In this document: one piece after another, positions 35,099-42,616 of the stretch
Layout: the number at the start of each line of letters is the position of its first letter
How positions within the stretch are numbered: position 1 is the stretch's first letter
Assembly: GCA_036500145.1 (NCBI GenBank)
Contig: DASYCO010000057.1
Coordinates: forward strand, 1 to 64,000
Direction of reading: 5' to 3'
DNA: 64,000 nucleotides
Origin: CAMAVH01 sp036500145
GTDB lineage: Bacteria; Pseudomonadota; Alphaproteobacteria; SMXQ01
Notes under the pieces: model-generated
The model's database searches: none
The model's input: the letters and a program-made list of their open reading frames with translations, nothing else
Told to the model about the DNA's origin: nothing
Program-made: the position numbers and the translations under genes

Positions 35099-35134
35099 TT
35101 GGCCCGCCGCGTCAAACCGGCGGGCCTTTTTTAT
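35099..35134 (+). terminator. Rho-independent terminator after ccrM
   Basis: GGCCCGCCG / CGGCGGGCC around CGTCAAAC with TTTTTTAT. A further hairpin with a T run (GCGCC..GGGCGCTTTTTT, about 35054-35082) and a CCGCCGCGC TTCG GCGCGGCGG stem near 35000 precede it, so termination is stacked. Confidence 0.8.
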
Positions 35135-35145
35135 GCGTGCAGCAA

Positions 35146-35181
35146 GATAGACCCTCGGATTAAGCGCGAGGGTGATGATGG
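35146..35181. repeat. Palindromic element, degenerate right half
   Basis: GATAGACCCTCGGATTAAGC followed by GCGAGGGTGATGATGG resembles the right half of the composite element with several changes. It lies about 50 bp before the split copy around the GIY-YIG gene. Confidence 0.55.
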
Positions 35182-35228
35182 AAATACCTCGCCCTATCCA
35201 CGCGCGCAGAGTTCGAGTTTCTTAAACC

Positions 35229-35275
35229 GTCACCCTCGGGCTTGACCCGAGGGTCCACGGGGCCGCCGCCTAGGT
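35229..35275. repeat. Palindromic element split by the GIY-YIG gene, left half
   Basis: GTCACCCTCGGGCTTGACCC followed by GAGGGTCCACGG (35229-35260), then GCCGCCTAGGTGATAA, which resembles the spacer CGGCGCTCAGGTGATTGG of the copy at 44582. The GIY-YIG stop codon (35270-35272) falls in this spacer. Confidence 0.7.
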
Positions 35276-35557
35276 GATAATTTGCGGGTAAAGGTCGAGC
35301 CAGTCAGGATTCGACCTTTCAATGAGCGTGATTTTCCAATCGCGGATCCATCGCTTGAGATTCTTCTCGCGCTGGATGGCGGTCTGGATGTCGTCGTATT
35401 GCTCGTAATGCACGAGCCGCTTCACGCCATAGCGTTTCGTAAATCCATCTATGGCGTCTTCCCGATGCTCGTGAATGCGCCGGACAAGATCGCTGGTCAC
35501 GCCGACGTATAGCGTGCCGTTTCTGTCGCTCGCGAGAATGTAGACGTATCCGCCCAT
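35270..35557 (-). CDS. GIY-YIG nuclease domain protein inside a split palindromic element
   Basis: A 95-residue stand-alone GIY-YIG domain (UPF0213/YhbQ-like size). The GIY and YIG elements appear as YVYILAS and LYVGVTS, followed by LVRRIHEH (catalytic Arg), and the metal-binding Glu region AIQREKNLKRWIRDW. The C-terminus is NPDWLDLYPQI. It is bounded on both sides by the two halves of the palindromic element (35229 and 35574), and its 3' end uses the element's spacer. It lies between ccrM and rnhB, genes that are usually adjacent (from memory), so it looks inserted. There is no strong ribosome site. It may be the motor of the element; this is inference. Confidence 0.85.
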   Translation of the reverse strand: MGGYVYILASDRNGTLYVGVTSDLVRRIHEHREDAIDGFTKRYGVKRLVHYEQYDDIQTAIQREKNLKRWIRDWKITLIERSNPDWLDLYPQIIT

Positions 35558-35573
35558 CGTTGAAGCGCCGGTA

Positions 35574-35607
35574 AGATGGGCCCTCGGGTCAAGCCCGAGG
35601 GTGACGA
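35574..35607. repeat. Palindromic element split by the GIY-YIG gene, right half
   Basis: AGATGGGCCCTCGGGTCAAG followed by CCCGAGGGTGACGA lies 17 bp upstream of the GIY-YIG start and is the inverse of the half at 35229. Confidence 0.72.
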
Positions 35608-35651
35608 TTCATAATTAGTCCGTCGCCACGTTGGCCAGCAGGCGCGCGAGC

Positions 35652-36296
35652 TTAGCTGATGGTGGCGAGCAGCTTCGCCACCGGAGCGAAGCTGCGGCGG
35701 TGGTGCGGGGTGACGCCGAGGCGCGCCAGGCCGCTTTGGTGCTCGGCGGTGCCGTAGCCGACGTTGGTGTGCCAGCCGTAGCCGGGATGCGTCTCCGCCA
35801 GTTCGCGCATGGTGCGGTCGCGCGCCACCTTGGCGAGGATCGAGGCGGCGGCGATGGAGAAGCAGAGCGCGTCGCCGCCGATCACGGCGCGGCCGGGACA
35901 GGGCAGCGCCGGATATTTGTTGCCGTCGACCAGCGCCGCCTCGGGCGCCACGGGCAGCGCGTCATGGGCGCGGCGCATGGCGAGGAAGCTCGCCTGCAGG
36001 ATGTTGATCTCGTCGATCTCGGCCACGCTGGCCTCGCCGAAGCCGGCCCAGACGGCGGCGCCGAACAGCGCGCGCAGGCTCGCGTCGATGTCCTCGCGCG
36101 CCTCGCGGGTCAGCGCCTTGGAATCGTCGAGCCGGCGCGCTAATTTCTTCGGCAGCAGGGCCACGTCGAGCATCACGGCGACGGCCACCACCGGCCCCGC
36201 CCAGGGGCCGCGGCCGACCTCGTCGATGCCGCAGACGCGCGTGGCGCCATGTTCGCGCATCAGCTCGGTCTCGTGTCGGTAGCTCGGTCTCGGCAT
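35652..36296 (-). CDS. rnhB: Ribonuclease HII
   Basis: A 214-residue enzyme that removes ribonucleotides from DNA. The DEDD set is seen in CGIDEVGRGPWAGPVV (Asp, Glu), the middle Asp in ALVDGNKYPAL and the Asp of the C-terminal AETHPGYGWHTNVGYGT region, with SILAKVARDR. It is convergent with ccrM beyond the GIY-YIG insert. The start MPRPSYRHETELMREHGATR fits the family. Confidence 0.95.
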   Translation of the reverse strand: MPRPSYRHETELMREHGATRVCGIDEVGRGPWAGPVVAVAVMLDVALLPKKLARRLDDSKALTREAREDIDASLRALFGAAVWAGFGEASVAEIDEINILQASFLAMRRAHDALPVAPEAALVDGNKYPALPCPGRAVIGGDALCFSIAAASILAKVARDRTMRELAETHPGYGWHTNVGYGTAEHQSGLARLGVTPHHRRSFAPVAKLLATIS

Positions 36297-36331
36297 GGGC
36301 TTGATGGACTCGCTCGGAACTCAGACTGTGG

Positions 36332-37630
36332 TCAGTTGCTGCCGTTGCCGTCGCGTTCCTCGCGCCGGCGCTGCAGGCCTTCCTCCGCCGCCACCACGAC
36401 CTTGGCCATGCTGGGCGTCTCGCCCGGGGTGAAGAGGGCGCGGAGGATTTCGCGGAAGGATGTAATCCCGATGGCGGCCGCGTCGTCAAGCCTGCGCGCC
36501 ATGACCATCCACAGCGGGCTGACGACCAGGGACAGCGCGATGATGGCGACGGCCATGCGGTGGCCTTCCGGCGTCACCAGCTCGTTGGCGGCGGCCGAGC
36601 CGGCGATGACGAAGGAGAATTCGCCGATCTGGCCCATCACCGTGCCGGCGAGGAAGGCGCGGTTCCACGGCGTGCCGAGCATGCGCAGGATGCCGATGTT
36701 CAGCACCGTCTTGAACAGGGTGACGACGAGCAGCCAGAGCAGCACCGCGCCGATGTTGTCGCGGATGAAGCCGAGGTCGATCAGCAGGCCGATGGAGAGG
36801 AAGAACACCATCATCAGGATGCTCTGGATCGGCCGCGTCGCCTCGGCCATGGCCTCGCTCTCGCGGCTGTTGCCGATCAGCACGCCGGCGAGGAACGCGC
36901 CGTAGGCGGGCGACAGCCCGATCAGGCCCGAGATGGTGGCGGCGCCGAGGCAGACGGCGAGGGCGGCGAGCGCCCGCAGGTCGTTGTGGCCGGCGAGGCG
37001 CTCGATCAGCGGCAGGCGGATGGTGCCGCTCTTTGCCAGCACGACGAGGAAGCCGATGAGGAAGAGCACGGCGAAGGCGATCTGCGTCATGCCGATCCAG
37101 CCGATGCCGCCCTCACCGGAGAGGTTGCGCACCACCAGCATCATCGGCACCACGGCCAAGTCCTGGGCGATCAGCACGGCGATGGTGAGCCGGCCCGTCT
37201 CGCTGTCGACCTCGCCGATGTCCTCGAGGATCTTGATGGCGACCGCCGTGGAGGAGAGCGCCATGATGAAGCCGCCGACCAGGGCGGCGGTCGGGTTCCA
37301 GCCGAGCGCGTAGGACAGCAGCATGTTGAAGCCGAGTGCGCCGGCGATCTGCAGGGCCATGCAGCCGAGCGCCGTCTTCCACACGCGCATGAAGGAGCGC
37401 AGCGGCAGTTCCATGCCGATGAGGAAGAGCAGCAGCAGCACGCCGATGTCGGCGAGCAGGCTGATGTTGTCGCGTTCCGCGACGAGGCCGAGGACGGAAG
37501 GGCCGAGGATGACGCCGGCGAGGATGTAGCCGACGATGGCGGGCTGGCGCAGCCAAGTCATGACCATGCCGCACAGCAGCGCGGCAAGACCGACGACGGC
37601 GATGGCGATCAGACCGGCTTCATGGAACAT
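36332..37630 (-). CDS. Cation:proton antiporter, CPA2 (Kef/YbaL-like, without NAD domain)
   Basis: I choose the ATG at 37630 (MFHEAGLIAIAVVG, 432 residues). The protein is an integral membrane antiporter with about 12-13 helices: LRQPAIVGYILAGVILGPSV is the classic CPA2 start, and LIAQDLAVVPMMLVV carries the Asp of the ion site. The GALGFNMLLSYALG and LFLIGMELPLRSFMRVWKTA stretches are also typical. It ends in a short charged tail without a RCK/TrkA-N domain, so it is not a full Kef channel-type regulator. It lies in the rnhB to radical-SAM run. Confidence 0.9.
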   Translation of the reverse strand: MFHEAGLIAIAVVGLAALLCGMVMTWLRQPAIVGYILAGVILGPSVLGLVAERDNISLLADIGVLLLLFLIGMELPLRSFMRVWKTALGCMALQIAGALGFNMLLSYALGWNPTAALVGGFIMALSSTAVAIKILEDIGEVDSETGRLTIAVLIAQDLAVVPMMLVVRNLSGEGGIGWIGMTQIAFAVLFLIGFLVVLAKSGTIRLPLIERLAGHNDLRALAALAVCLGAATISGLIGLSPAYGAFLAGVLIGNSRESEAMAEATRPIQSILMMVFFLSIGLLIDLGFIRDNIGAVLLWLLVVTLFKTVLNIGILRMLGTPWNRAFLAGTVMGQIGEFSFVIAGSAAANELVTPEGHRMAVAIIALSLVVSPLWMVMARRLDDAAAIGITSFREILRALFTPGETPSMAKVVVAAEEGLQRRREERDGNGSN

Positions 37631-37712
37631 GCTGGGGGAAAAGTAACACGGAGGGTTGCTGGTGCGGGAGAGCAAACCTCAGCAATGTGGCGCAATGGGG
37701 GCGCCTTTATTT

Positions 37713-39014
37713 CTACAGCAGCTTCAACTGGTCCCCCACCCTTGCAGGCCGCTCGAACAGGTCGGTGCGCAGGCCGGCGCCGCGCGGTTCGGCGTTGAAG
37801 CCGAGGCGCTTGGCGGCGAGGTCGAAGCGCTGCTTGATCAGCTCGGCGTAACGGCCCTCGCCGCGCATGCGGCTGCCGAAGTTGGGGTCGTTGAGCTTGC
37901 CGCCGCGCGTGCCCTTGATGAGCGAGAGCACATGCTCGGCCTTCATCGGGTAATGCGCCCACAGCCATTCGGCGAACAGGTCCTTGATCTCGTGCGGCAG
38001 GCGCAGCAGCACGTAGCCGGCGCGCCGCGCGCCCGCGTCCCAGGCCGCCTCCAGCAACTTTTCCATCTCGGCGTCGTTGAGGCCGGGGATCATCGGCGCG
38101 GTCATCACGCCGCAGGGCACGCCCGCCGCGTTCAGCTCGCGGATCGCCTGCAGGCGCAGGCGCGGCGAGGAGGCGCGCGGCTCCATGTTGCGCGCCAGCT
38201 CCGGATCGAGCGTGGTCAGCGACACGAAGACATGGGCTAGGCCCTTCTTCGCCATCGGCACCAGGATGTCGAGGTCGCGCAGGATGAGCGCCGACTTGGT
38301 GACGAAGCCGATGGGATGGTTGTAGGCCTGCAGCACCTTGAGGATGCCGCGCGTGATCTCGTGCTTGCGCTCGATCGGCTGGTAGGGGTCGGTGTTGGTG
38401 CCCATGGCGATCACCTGGCATTTGTAGCCGGGCTTGCGCAGCTCCTCTTCCAGCAGGCGCGGGCCGTCGAACTTGGCGACGAGGCGCGTCTCGAAGTCGA
38501 GGCCGGGCGAATAGCCGAGATAGGCGTGGGTCGGCCTGGCGAAGCAGTAGATGCAGCCATGCTCGCAGCCGCGATAGGGATTGATCGACTGGGTGAAGGG
38601 AATGTCGGGCGAATCGTTGCGCGCAATGACGCTGCGGCTGGTGTCGCTCTGCACGGTGGTGCGCAGCGGCGGCATCTCCTCGTCCTCGGCGAGGCGCTGG
38701 GCGATGTCCCAGCCGTCGTCGGTCAGGATGCGCGTCTCAGGCTCGAAGCGCCCGGTGGCGTTGCTCACCGCGCCGCGCCCCTTGATGGCGCGGTCGGGCA
38801 GCGCCTGGTCGGGGTCGAGGGCGTCGTTGTCCGATCCGTTTTCCGGTTCGAACGGCGTCGGCTCAAAGGAGGGCTCGAAGGGCGTCGGTTCGAAGGCGGA
38901 GGGCTCGAAGGACGAATCGGGCGATGGCGCGAAATCGTCGGACGGCGCGGACGCCGAGAGGCTCGCCGGGTGAGGCGCATCCGCGTCGGACGCATGGGGA
39001 TGATTTTGGGTCAT
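37713..39014 (-). CDS. PA0069-type radical SAM protein (SplB-like)
   Basis: A 433-residue radical SAM protein. The cluster-binding triad is in NPYRGCEHGCIYCFARPTHA (CxxxCxxC). Downstream are KSALILRDLDILVPMAKKGL, and VSLTTLDPELARNMEPRASS. The family is related to spore photoproduct lyase but is widespread in non-spore formers and uncharacterised. The first 95 residues are a disordered stretch with repeats of FEPTPFEPSFE type. The order rnhB, ccrM and this gene is shared among alphaproteobacteria (from memory). Confidence 0.9.
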   Translation of the reverse strand: MTQNHPHASDADAPHPASLSASAPSDDFAPSPDSSFEPSAFEPTPFEPSFEPTPFEPENGSDNDALDPDQALPDRAIKGRGAVSNATGRFEPETRILTDDGWDIAQRLAEDEEMPPLRTTVQSDTSRSVIARNDSPDIPFTQSINPYRGCEHGCIYCFARPTHAYLGYSPGLDFETRLVAKFDGPRLLEEELRKPGYKCQVIAMGTNTDPYQPIERKHEITRGILKVLQAYNHPIGFVTKSALILRDLDILVPMAKKGLAHVFVSLTTLDPELARNMEPRASSPRLRLQAIRELNAAGVPCGVMTAPMIPGLNDAEMEKLLEAAWDAGARRAGYVLLRLPHEIKDLFAEWLWAHYPMKAEHVLSLIKGTRGGKLNDPNFGSRMRGEGRYAELIKQRFDLAAKRLGFNAEPRGAGLRTDLFERPARVGDQLKLL

Positions 39015-39106
39015 GGCGCGAGGCTAGTCGCGTCATAAGAACAAATCAAGAACAAGAGTCGCAGTCCTGAGTTCCCCGTTGGAAGTGCAGGGTTTTTTCC
39101 TCACAT

Positions 39107-39193
39107 CGTCATGCCCGGGCTTGGCCGGGCATCCACGCCTCGCGATGCCCCCGTAAGAAGGCGTGGATGGCCGGGCCAAGTCCGGCCATGACG
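39107..39193. repeat. Second palindromic family, composite element
   Basis: Left half GTCATGCCCGGGCTTGGCCG then GGCATCCACGCC; right half GGCGTGGATGGCCGGGCCAA then GTCCGGCCATGAC. The halves are inverted copies flanking a 20-odd bp spacer. The core (GGGCTTGGCC) resembles that of the other family. Such elements are common in alphaproteobacterial intergenic DNA. Confidence 0.7.
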
Positions 39194-39288
39194 GAGGAAA
39201 GGAGCGAAGGCCTGAGCGACGGTCATGGCGAGGGAAGGAGGGCGTCTCAGCGCGGGCGGCATGATCGGCGAAATCGGCGCTTCCGCCG

Positions 39289-39318
39289 AGGGACCCTCGG
39301 GTCAAGCGCGAGGGTGAT
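39289..39318. repeat. Palindromic element, right half only
   Basis: GGGACCCTCGGGTCAAGCGC followed by GAGGGTGATG matches the right half of the element at 18686 with one arm mutated. The gap 39015-39437 holds this, the element at 39107, and no gene. Confidence 0.6.
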
Positions 39319-39437
39319 GCAGGAGATGGGGCGCGCTCACTCTCTTGTCATGTCTGCGGTCATGACAGGGGCGTCGTGCTTCGCCATAGTGCGCCACGGC
39401 CTTTTCGCCGCCCCGTTGATGACCCTCCGGAGCCCCG

Positions 39438-40340
39438 ATGACCAAGACCGACTTTCCGCCCACGCCAGATCTCCGTCCGCATGCCGCCGCCATGCCGCGC
39501 CCTTGGCGCGCGCGCCTGGCCGACGCCGCCGAAAGCGTCGGCGTGCAGCGCGCCATCACGGCGCTGATCGTCCTCAACGCCGTCATCCTCGGCCTGGAGA
39601 CCTCGCCCTCCGCCATGGCCGCCGCCGGGCCCTGGCTCGCCTGGCTCGATTTCGCGATCCTGCTGGTCTTCGTCGCCGAGTTGGCGTCGAAGATGGTTGG
39701 GCGCGGCCTCGCCTTCTTCCGCAACGGCTGGAACCTCTTCGACCTCGCCGTGGTCGGCATCGCCCTGGCGCCGGCGAGCGGCGCGCTCTCGGTGCTGCGG
39801 GCGCTGCGCATCCTGCGCGTGCTGCGCCTCGTCTCCGTCGTGCCGTCGCTGCGCCGCGTCGTCGCCTCGCTGGTCAGCGCCATTCCCGGCCTCGGCGCCA
39901 TCTCCGGCGTGCTGCTGCTGTTCTTCTACGTCAGCGCCGTGCTGGCGACGAAGCTCTACGGCGGGACCACGCCGGAGCTGTTCGGCAGCATAGGCGGCTC
40001 GATGTTCACCCTGTTCCAGATCATGACGCTGGAAGGCTGGGCCGACATCGTGCGCGAGATCATGGAGCCGCAGCCACTCGCCTGGCTGTTCTTCATCCCC
40101 TTCATCCTGGTGGCAACCTTCACCATGCTGAACCTGTTCATCGCCATCATCGTCAACGCCATGCAGAGCGAGCACGAGGCGGAACAGCGCGCCGAGATGG
40201 CCGCCATCGAGAAGGCGTCGCAGGAGGAGACGGCGACCATCGGCGCCCAGATCGCCGGGCTCGGCGGCGAGCTGGGCAAGATGCGCGGCGAGCTCGCCGA
40301 CATGCGCCGCGAGATGAAGGCGCTGTTGGCAAAAGCCTGA
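39438..40340 (+). CDS. Voltage-gated ion channel, bacterial NaV/CaV type
   Basis: A 300-residue single-domain six-helix channel subunit expected to form a tetramer in the inner membrane. S4 is LSVLRALRILRVLRLVSVVP with Arg at every third residue. The pore has FQIMTLEGWADIVREIMEP, so the filter is T197-L-E-G-W-A-D203. S6 is FATFTMLNLFIAIIVNAMQS-like, and a coiled coil (about 245-300) follows. NaChBac has TLESWAS; here Gly replaces Ser and Asp lies at the last position. I recall Gly at that filter position in the Ca2+-selective CavMr. The first 30 residues are Pro-rich. Confidence 0.93.
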   Translation: MTKTDFPPTPDLRPHAAAMPRPWRARLADAAESVGVQRAITALIVLNAVILGLETSPSAMAAAGPWLAWLDFAILLVFVAELASKMVGRGLAFFRNGWNLFDLAVVGIALAPASGALSVLRALRILRVLRLVSVVPSLRRVVASLVSAIPGLGAISGVLLLFFYVSAVLATKLYGGTTPELFGSIGGSMFTLFQIMTLEGWADIVREIMEPQPLAWLFFIPFILVATFTMLNLFIAIIVNAMQSEHEAEQRAEMAAIEKASQEETATIGAQIAGLGGELGKMRGELADMRREMKALLAKA

Positions 40341-40389
40341 GGCGCGTAAGCTTGGCCTATGAAGCCGGGGCGAACAGGGGAGAGGCGGC

Positions 40390-41967
40390 ATGGCGGGCGA
40401 GACGGAGATCTTCATCGGGCTCGGCGGCGGCCAGCGCCAGACGCTGAGCCTGCGCCGCGCCAACCGCCACGGCCTGATCGCCGGCGCCACGGGCACCGGC
40501 AAGACGGTGACGCTGCAGGGCCTGGCCGAAAGCTTCTCCGCCGCCGGCGTTCCGGTCTTCGTCGCCGACGTGAAGGGGGACCTCGCCGGCCTCGCCATGG
40601 CCGGCTCGCCGACCGCGAAGGCGCATGACGCCTTCGTCGCCCGCGCCAAGGAGATCGGCCTCGACGACTACAGCTACGCCGACAGCCCGGCGATCTTCTG
40701 GGACCTGTTCGGCAAGCAGGGCCATCCCATCCGAACCACCGTCTCGGAGATGGGGCCGCTGCTGCTGTCGCGGCTGATGAACCTCAACGAGACGCAGGAG
40801 GGCGTGCTCAGCATCGCCTTCCGCTATGCCGACGAGGAAGGTCTGCTGCTGCTCGACCTCGCCGACCTGCAGGCGATGCTTGCCCATGTCGCGGAGAACG
40901 CCGCCGCGCTGTCGGCGAAATACGGCAACGTCACCAAGGCGAGCGTCGGCACGATCCAGCGCCAGCTCCTGCAGCTCGATTCGCAGGGCGGCGGGCTGTT
41001 CTTCGGCGAGCCAGCGCTCGAGATCGGCGACTTCCTGCAGCTCGACGAGCAGGGGCGCGGCTACGTCAACGTGCTCGCCGCCGACAAGCTGATGCAGAGC
41101 CCGAAGCTCTACGCCACCTTCCTGCTCTGGCTGCTGTCGGAGCTGTTCGAGACGCTGCCCGAGGTGGGCGACCCCGACAAGCCCAAGCTCGCCTTCTTCT
41201 TCGACGAGGCGCATCTCCTGTTCGAGGACGCGCCGAAGGCCCTGGAGGACAAGATCGAGCAGGTCGTGCGCCTGATCCGCTCGAAAGGCGTCGGCGTCTA
41301 CTTCGTCACCCAGAATCCGATCGACATTCCCGAGAAGGTCGCGGCCCAGCTCGGCAACCGGGTCCAGCACGCATTGCGCGCCTTCACGCCGCGCGACCAG
41401 AAGGCGATCAAGGCAGCGTCCGAAACCTTCCGCATCAATCCCGCGCTCGACGTCGCCGCCGTCATCACCGAGCTGAAGATCGGCGAGGCGCTGGTCTCGA
41501 CCCTGATGGAGGATGGTTCGCCTTCGGTCGTGCAGCGCACCTTGGTCAAGCCGCCGCGCTCGCGCGTCGGCCCCTTGAGCGAGAAGGAGCGGGCGATCAT
41601 CCGCTCGGTCTCGCCGGTCGAGGGGAAGTACGACCATCCGGTCGACCGCGAATCGGCGGCGGAAATATTGATGGCGCGCGGCCAGGAGGCCGCTGCCGCG
41701 GCGGTCGCGGCGAAGGCCGACAAGGAAGCCGACCGGGCCGCCGCCGAGCGCGCCAAGCTCGAGGCGAAGCAGCGCGAGGCGGACTTGAGGGAGCAGGAGC
41801 GCCGGGCGCGGGCGGAGCGCGCCGCGGCCGCGCGGCCTTCCGTGGCGGAAAAGATGGCGACGACGGCAGCGCGTTCGGTCGCCAGCTCGCTCGGCCGCCA
41901 GGTCGCCAACGAGCTCGGCCGCTCGCTGGTGCGCGGCGTGCTCGGCGGCCTGTTCAGGGGACGCTGA
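40390..41967 (+). CDS. HerA-like helicase/ATPase (DUF853)
   Basis: A 525-residue FtsK/HerA-type ATPase. Walker A is GATGTGKT (residues 32-39), after the typical DUF853 start IFIGLGGGQRQTLSLRRANR. Walker B is LAFFFDEAHLLF, followed by an arginine-finger region KGVGVYFVTQNPIDIPEKVA. The last 100 residues are a charged coiled coil and an amphipathic tail (ASSLGRQVANELGRSLVRGV). It lies 49 bp after the channel gene on the same strand. The exact role of this family is unknown. Confidence 0.93.
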   Translation: MAGETEIFIGLGGGQRQTLSLRRANRHGLIAGATGTGKTVTLQGLAESFSAAGVPVFVADVKGDLAGLAMAGSPTAKAHDAFVARAKEIGLDDYSYADSPAIFWDLFGKQGHPIRTTVSEMGPLLLSRLMNLNETQEGVLSIAFRYADEEGLLLLDLADLQAMLAHVAENAAALSAKYGNVTKASVGTIQRQLLQLDSQGGGLFFGEPALEIGDFLQLDEQGRGYVNVLAADKLMQSPKLYATFLLWLLSELFETLPEVGDPDKPKLAFFFDEAHLLFEDAPKALEDKIEQVVRLIRSKGVGVYFVTQNPIDIPEKVAAQLGNRVQHALRAFTPRDQKAIKAASETFRINPALDVAAVITELKIGEALVSTLMEDGSPSVVQRTLVKPPRSRVGPLSEKERAIIRSVSPVEGKYDHPVDRESAAEILMARGQEAAAAAVAAKADKEADRAAAERAKLEAKQREADLREQERRARAERAAAARPSVAEKMATTAARSVASSLGRQVANELGRSLVRGVLGGLFRGR

Positions 41968-41972
41968 GGCGG

Positions 41973-42515
41973 CTAGGCCGTCGCCTTCTTCACGTGCTCC
42001 TGCAGGCGCGGCATGAGCTGCACCAGGTTGCAGGGGCGGAAGCGCGAGTCGAGCTGGGTCTTCATGATCTCCCAGCCGTCCTTGCAGGCCGAGGGCGAGC
42101 CGGGCAGGGCGAAGAGATAGGTGCCGCCGGCGAGGCCCGCCGTGGCGCGCGACTGGATCGTCGAGGTGCCGATCTTCTGGTAGCTCAGCATGCGGAACAG
42201 CTCGCCGAAGCCGTCGATCTTCTTTTCATAGATCGCCTCGAAGGCCTCGGGCGTCACGTCGCGCCCTGTCAGGCCGGTGCCGCCGGTGGCGATCACCACG
42301 TCGACGTTCGGGTCGGCGATCCATTGCTTCAGCTTGGCGGTGATCTCGCCGACGTCGTCATGCACGATGTCGCGCGCGGCGAGCCTGTGGCCGGCCTCGA
42401 TCAGGCGGCTCTGCAGCACGTCGCCCGATTCGTCGTCCTTCGGACGGCGCGAGTCGGACACCGTGAGGACGGCGATGTTGACGGGAATGAGGGTGCGGGT
42501 TTCGTCGATGGCCAT
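41973..42515 (-). CDS. moaB: Molybdenum cofactor biosynthesis protein B
   Basis: A 180-residue MoaB/Mog-type protein: IAVLTVSDSRRPKDDESGDV, VVIATGGTGLTGRDVTPEAF, GFGELFRMLSYQKIGTS, and ALPGSPSACKDGWEIM. The family adenylylates molybdopterin or aids moco synthesis. It is 101 bp downstream of the transglycosylase gene on the minus strand and convergent with the HerA-like gene. Confidence 0.95.
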   Translation of the reverse strand: MAIDETRTLIPVNIAVLTVSDSRRPKDDESGDVLQSRLIEAGHRLAARDIVHDDVGEITAKLKQWIADPNVDVVIATGGTGLTGRDVTPEAFEAIYEKKIDGFGELFRMLSYQKIGTSTIQSRATAGLAGGTYLFALPGSPSACKDGWEIMKTQLDSRFRPCNLVQLMPRLQEHVKKATA

Positions 42516-42616
42516 GATGGGCGGATGTTACGCCCGGGCGGGCCAGCCGTCAAAACGCGCGGCGCGCTTTCAAGGGCGTCATCAGGTTGCCGTTGCGCAA
42601 CCTGGTTGCCGGCGCG

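Noticed and set aside
35146..35607. Classic insertion sequence around the GIY-YIG gene
   Set aside because: There is no DDE, serine or tyrosine transposase, and no clear target-site duplication; the ends are palindromes rather than simple terminal repeats.
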